A DNA stretch of 64,000 nt from Molossus alvarezi (taxonomy: Eukaryota; Chordata; Mammalia; Chiroptera; Molossidae). Location of the stretch: positions 20,844,708 through 20,908,707 of the forward strand of contig CM073896.1 in NCBI GenBank assembly GCA_037176705.1. Direction: 5' to 3'. Of this stretch, positions 58,812-64,000 are shown one piece after another (position 1 is the first letter of the stretch; every line of letters begins with the position of its first letter). Under the pieces are notes generated by a model, which saw only the letters and a list, made by a program, of their open reading frames with translations, was not told the origin of the DNA and ran no database searches. The translations under genes were made by a program, and so were the position numbers.

Positions 58812-58826
58812 AAACTATATCTTTAT

Positions 58827-59388
58827 TCTGTTACTCTCACTCACTCTACAATATTTGCCAATGTTGAATGTCCAGCATTCTTAGGCTCTTGGTCTACTTT
58901 TTGCCCTAATGCTGTATCTTTCTCATTGTTCTCTATGTGTGATTATGTATCACAGATTTCTTCACAAGTAGATCGTCCACTACCATATTTCTAAAGCATA
59001 AATTACACCATCATTCATTATGGTTTGTTGGATGATCATTTTTAATTCCTTATTTGAATAATCATCATAAATATATTTACCTACATGTAATTATAGAAAT
59101 ATTTTATTGTAGAATCATTATGTTTTTATATTTATAATTTAAACTCAAAAATTTTATGAGAATATACCCACTACATAACTTTAATATTTAGTAAACCTGT
59201 TTTATAAAAATCAATGCTCTGCTAATTTGGTAATTTTTGAAATTTTCTAATCAATTTTTGAATAAAGAATCACATTTTAAAATATTTAAGTTCTGATGCT
59301 TCCTAGGCATCCAGTTCATTATTTTGTTCTCTTCTCATTACAGTGTCCTTCTTTATAGTCTCTTTTACTATGGTGTGTCTACCAATAT
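58827..59388. other. AT-rich single-copy sequence
   Basis: No gene or named repeat is visible. Confidence 0.4.
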
Positions 59389-59712
59389 TGTTACTGAACG
59401 TGAGTTTTGCTGCCTGCTGCAAGAAAAACCAAACTCGTGAGATAGGAGTTAGTGAGAAGGAATGAAGTTTATTTAAGTGCTGGCAACCTGAGAAGATGGG
59501 GGACTCTGGTCCCAAAGCCCATCTTAACATCTCATGCTAAAAAATAACAAAAATCAAGTAAAAGTTTAATGGTTATTAGCAACTAACATTGTAAACATTC
59601 CTTAACTTATTTAACATTGCTGAAATTCAGTAACTTCACCTGCAAAATGAGGTCTTTGGGTTTGTAATCTGTCAGTCTCATCAAATGTATAATGTGAGTT
59701 AGTGTCCCAACA
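59389..59712 (-). mobile_element. Probable solo LTR, antisense
   Basis: Ends are TGTTAC (59389) and CCAACA (59712). In antisense an AATAAA lies in 'cacttaaataaacttcattc', followed by a U5 ending 'ttcagtaaca', similar in style to the LTR ends at 48906 and 45931. No target duplication is clear and no interior is attached. Confidence 0.5.
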
Positions 59713-59722
59713 TAAAACATTT

Positions 59723-59965
59723 AGAAAATTCAATATAGCCTTTGCTAGGGTAGCTCAGTTGGTTAGGCTCTGTCCCATGCACTGAAGGGTGGCCAGTTCA
59801 ATTTCTGGTCAGGGAACATACCCAGGTTGCACTTTTAATCCCCCATAGAAAGCATGCAGGAGGCAGCTGATTGATGTTTTGGTCTCACATGGATGTTTCT
59901 CTCTCTATCTCCCTCTCCCTTCCTCTCTCTCTAAAAATCAATAATGAAATAGAAAATTCAATATA
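59723..59965 (+). mobile_element. VES SINE
   Basis: The element is 59738-59950, with a head 'gcctttgctagggtagctca', a B-box-like 'agttcaatttctggtcaggg', a 'gattgatgttttggtctcac' body and a tail 'aaaaatcaataatgaaat'. A perfect 15-bp duplication agaaaattcaatata lies at 59723-59737 and 59951-59965. Confidence 0.95.
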
Positions 59966-61550
59966 CGATAACTGAAGAAGGGTACATTTCTAAGTTATTT
60001 TGGAGGTGAAAGTGAATGGGAATGATCAGTTTGTAGCAGCTGATCTGTTACCTCACCTGGGCTTTAAAGGAAAACTAATAATAAGCCACTCTTCACTGAA
60101 CAATTTAATTTGGCCACTTTAAGGCTATTCTGCAGCAAGAAATTTAAAACAAATAATGAATCCAGAGGTCATCATTTTTTTATATAATCCAAATAGGGAT
60201 ACTTCCAGGGTAAAATAAAAGATGAAGAAGGAAAAGTATATCTGAGGGACATAGTGGCATTCTGCTCTGAGTCTGATCTATACACTAATATTTTTGCATG
60301 AAAATATTGAGGACTGTCTCTAGTTATATCTTTCATTCATTGTACCTTTAAATAGTTATTAACTTCATACTATATAGATTTCTAATGTCTCTGTCATGTG
60401 GATGACACATTTTCAGAAGTGACATTGACTTTTGTGGCTATTGTAGATGTTTCATATAAAATCTCTTCCTTTCTGAATTTACCCAATAAAATTAATCACT
60501 ATAAATAAACAGTAGGATTTATATTTGGATAAAAGACAAGTGAAAATTGTGAACACGATTTTCCAGTAAAATACAACTCTGTGTTCTTTACACAGAGAAT
60601 CAAAATTAAAGTTATTTGAAGTCAATGTTTGTCATTATATTCGCTGCTATTTTTAAACCATTGGAGGTCCCCAGCTGAAACATGCATTATATGTGCTATG
60701 TGGTTTGCTCAACTCAGTGGTGTCAAGGTACTAAAAAATAAACCTTCATTAATAGTTAAAATTAACTAAAGTTTTATTTTTTTGGTCTGAATTTTAGGGT
60801 ATGGAATCTAAAAACAAAAAATTAATTGATTTCAGAAACTATTACCAGGGTAACAATCAATAGGAGAAAACGCAAGAATCAAGTTATTTTGTGGCTTGAA
60901 ATGTTAAGTATTTGGTATTCGCAAAAAAAAAAAAGATTACTAATAAAAATATATTATATTTTTTTGCAAACACACCTGGACTATTCTGAATCTAATGTTG
61001 AAAGCATAGGGAGCAGAAGGCAGGGATGGAGTAGGCTTTCCTGTATAGTCACAAGTTCTCAAATAGCTGAGGTATTTTCATGGAAATCTAAAATTAGTTA
61101 TCCCAAAGGGGTCAGCGTCTCCAGCTGTGTGGAAGGTGGTTGAAGAGGAATGAGGCAGAGGGGAGGAGTGCTCCCGGCGAAGCCAGAGGAGCTTGAATCT
61201 GATGTTTGAATCTCTGTTGTTGTTTCCTGTCTGCAGTTGTCTGCAGGTGTCAATATGGCTTTTCTTCACAGTTCGCTTCACAGTCAACCTATTCTTTGAT
61301 CAAAGGTTCATAACCAAGTCTTATTTACTGGATGAAATGTCCAACATACAATCTCGGGATAAGTTAATGCTATTTTATTTTTAGAAGAAATTTTTTATAT
61401 TCTTTAAAATTATATTTTATGTTCGTCATTCTCTTTACCAAAACAATATTGGAACAATATAGCATTGACCCAGACAGACCTGTTAAAATACGGTTTTCAG
61501 TTCTGATACGAAGGCCTGTTCGCTGTATCTTACACTTGACGGGCGAACCC
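59966..61550. other. AT-rich single-copy sequence
   Basis: A 105-codon ORF at 60826-61143 spans an A-run and has no motif I recognise. Nothing else is visible. Confidence 0.4.
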
Positions 61551-61910
61551 TCTGACAGGTGTTGGTGCTGTTTACTCTCTCTGGAATGCTGTTTCTCAAG
61601 GTATCTGTTTGGTTTATCACCTAAAGGTCTTCAGATCTCTTACTCCAAGTTCTCATCAGTGATGTTTTTCCTAATTACTCTATTTAAAATTACTTATCTC
61701 TCCTGATACACCCTGTACCCATCCCTGCTTTCTTTTTCTCCAATATTATAGTCTAAATATGTTATTTTGCTTATTTCTCTCTTCCTCTCCTAGAATATAA
61801 GCTTCAGGAAATCAGAGACTTTTGTATTTTATGTTCAAGATTTTGTCTAGGACAGCGTTTAACACATATTAGTACATAATCATTAAATCATTATTGATGA
61901 ATAATTAATG
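61551..61910 (+). mobile_element. L2 LINE 3' remnant
   Basis: The blocks 'ctctctggaatgctgtttct', 'cctagaatataagcttcagg' and 'agactttt', then 'gtctaggacagcgtttaaca' and 'cattattgatgaataattaa', follow the L2 3' end order up to its (TGAA)-type tail. Decayed and non-coding. Confidence 0.7.
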
Positions 61911-63004
61911 AAAAAATATTAAAACTCAGTATTCCAATCTTTGATCACAGCAATCTGTCTTACTTTTCCCATTCTCACTACTCTGATTTCTTAGAGACTC
62001 TATACCTACAGGCCTTCAGACCTCAAATTTTCGCTGGGGTCCTAACATGACTTGCTGTATTTAAAACTGTATGCTTGATTGTTTGTCCATTTTCTCATCA
62101 GCACCCTCAGTTCCTTCCTATCAGTGTCCATTTGCTGGGTCTGTCCTGCAAATTCCAGGCCCAAAACCCTTCCATCAAACCAACATAAATGAGATTAAAG
62201 TTAGATTTTTAATTGTTGATGGACCAAAAAAACAAACTACACAGGTAGGCAAATGGCCCAAGAATTGGTATGAAACAAGAGAAAAGTGGGGCTATTGGAC
62301 AGGAGTCCAATCCCCAAACACATATACCCATATATAGTTCTACTTTGAAGGGTCAGAGTGAGGGACGGAAATGGTGTCTGTTAGGAACATGATAAAATAT
62401 CTAAGGTGCATAAAATAAGCTAGATTCTCTACTCCATCCAGTGAAATGTGCTCTTGATGATGGAGAGAGGTGACTACTTAGTCTCTCACCCTTTACTTCC
62501 CAGGGCTGCATTTCTGGTCTGTTGTTAAATAACTGATTAAATCAAACATTGGGATTTGAGGCTTAGTAATAAGAGAACGGTAATGGTTAACTTTTATGAT
62601 GCAGAAGCAATTTTAGGGTGCTATCTGAGGAAGGGTCAACCGTAAAAATGAAGCATCTTTCCTCCTTTGAACAACTTACACACTGGTAGTTAAAATACAT
62701 TGTAGCAATAAAATGACAGATTTATAGACATGCTTCCCTCACCCTCACACAAATCCTAAATTATACATTTCCATCTAAAATACATGGATCGTATAAAAAT
62801 AAAAGGTTTTCTTGCTGTTTTCTCTCACAACATTACTTCTCATTCTGTGGAACTCAGTCATAAATAATTAAATTAAACATAATTCTAGGTGAATGACATA
62901 TTTCCATAGCATGTATCTTATTTTTAAAATAATATAAGGATGCATTTTTATTTGATAGGCATTCCTAACTTACAGCATGAGGCACAACTTAGCTGCTTTA
63001 CCAA
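61911..63004. other. AT-rich single-copy sequence
   Basis: An 88-codon ORF at 62071-62337 has no motif I recognise, and no splice or promoter support is visible. Confidence 0.4.
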
Positions 63005-63195
63005 TATTATGTCATAACATCCTCAAAACAATATAAAAGGAAGATTCTATTATTATCCACATTTTTAGAAAGGGATCCATATTAGAGAGACTACTGAACT
63101 TCCTGAGAATGCACAAGTAGTTAGCATAAATATTAGGGCTGAAACAAAGGGAGTGAGCTTCCTGACTATAATGTTGAAACTACTACACTGGTTCT
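63005..63195 (-). mobile_element. MIR SINE, antisense
   Basis: The MIR antisense core is legible: 'cataacatcctcaaaacaat', 'ctattattatccacattttt' and 'tgcacaagtagttagcat'. Ancient and diverged. Confidence 0.7.
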
Positions 63196-64000
63196 GAAGG
63201 AAGATATTTTAAATAGCTATCTTATGTAAAAGCTAGTTATTTTAATAGTTTCTGTTACCTTATGTGTTCCTTCTCTTTTTTTTTTTTTTTTTTTTTTACC
63301 CCAACCCCTTGTCTGTTCCCTGAAGGTATCATTATCAGGATTTGGTGTTTACTTCTATTTCAGATGCACATTCATACTTGAATCGCAGTCTGCTGGTCTC
63401 CAGAGCTGTTTGACAGTCTTTCCATTGTTTAAGCCACTTAGACCAAACTACTACAGAGATCTAGTCAAAATAAACATCTGTTACTTTTGTTTCTATGTCT
63501 TTATTTCTATCTGTCTGTCTGTGTGTCTATCTATCTATCCAACCATCTATCATTTATCTAGTCTATTTATCTATTAAGTTATAATTAATGCCCTCATTAC
63601 CTTGTTATTAATTTTATAATGTTATGCAAATCTAATCATCCATAATGTTCTACTATCAACTTCACAGATTTTTAAATTACAGCTTATTAATTGTTTTTAA
63701 TTGTTTTTCTAAAACAAATGATTTATTTTGCAAATTAAACTGAACATGAGCATTTGATAGTTATTCTCTTATTTTTAATATTTAGTTTTCTGTGTTTAGA
63801 CATGTTCAATGTTTTTTTCTTCTATTTTCATAAATCAAAGTTGTTCAATTGTTTGTCTTATTAAAGAGCTTTATTTTTTTTCTCCCTCAGTAGGCTATAT
63901 TTCAAACATGAATGTTGAATTAATCCATTCTAGTAATCCCCTTATCTTCTATTTTATGTATATTTGTGAAAATTTCTCTTGGTGCTGATTATTCAAATGT
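63196..64000. other. AT-rich sequence with T-run and tetranucleotide repeat
   Basis: A T-run (about 63276-63297) and a TCTG/TCTA tetranucleotide stretch (63508-63540). No gene or named element is visible to the end of the window. Confidence 0.5.

Larger units (their letters stand above)
52833..58826 (-). mobile_element. L1-C: full-length antisense L1, inactive
   Basis: The element is 52848-58811, about 5,960 bp, flanked by aaactatatattttt (52833-52847) and aaactatatctttat (58812-58826), with 13 of 15 matching. Read in antisense, a 5'UTR (58811-57851), ORF1 relic (57850-56922), ORF2 relic (56915-53096), 3'UTR and A-tail follow in order. The 5' end 'aaaaatggcagcggagtg' matches the start of L1-B. 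No other element is nested in it. Frames are broken by stops and small indels. Confidence 0.94.

Noticed and set aside
60826..61143. 105-codon ORF
   Set aside because: It crosses an A-run, has no known motif and sits in AT-rich unique DNA without gene signals.

Overview
The window looks like nuclear DNA from a bat, probably Yangochiroptera. It carries at least fifteen copies of a tRNA-headed SINE of the bat VES type: a 'CCTGGCC-GTTTGGCTCAG' head, a B box, a 'GATGTTTCTCTCTC' body and an 'AAAATCAATAAA' tail. It also has many L1 LINEs, two SPIN/URR1-type hAT transposons, class I-like LTRs and older L2/MIR debris. There is no bacterial-style gene organisation, no CRISPR array and no rRNA. No host gene is clearly intact. 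Everything protein-like belongs to L1, apart from one short exon cluster resembling RalGDS/RGL4 and a few unassigned ORFs. Layout. 629-8141: a full-length but dead L1 (L1-A, +) with an unusually long, tandemly repeated 5'UTR and a younger twin-primed L1 nested in ORF2. 8161-12300: mostly single-copy DNA. 12452-20236: a second full-length L1 (L1-B, +) that later received a SPIN element, a VES SINE and a younger 5'-truncated L1 joined in register. 21255-22795: a SINE and antisense L1 3' ends. 22974-24463: broken RalGDS/RGL4-like exons. 25918-29125: two 5'-truncated L1s, each holding a VES. 32085-35965: an old, internally deleted antisense L1 with an AT-rich hairpin and a VES. 35970-43660: single-copy DNA with scattered VES, L2 and MIR copies and a local 224-bp duplication. 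43667-48906: an antisense L1 tail, LTR fragments, a second SPIN and a provirus 3' end (polypurine tract plus LTR). 48907-52515: mostly unique. 52848-58811: a full-length antisense L1 (L1-C). 58827-64000: unique DNA with one LTR, a VES, L2 and MIR. How the parts relate. L1 proteins supply the copying machinery for themselves and normally for the VES SINEs, and target-site duplications support many of the insertion boundaries. All three full-length L1s are inactive: frames are broken and key endonuclease or RT residues are changed in L1-B and L1-C. I found no convincing new biological system. The most informative items are the nested insertions, the repeated 5'UTR of L1-A, a recurring head-only VES form, the near-perfect hairpin, the local duplication, the two SPIN copies and the RalGDS/RGL4-like remnant.
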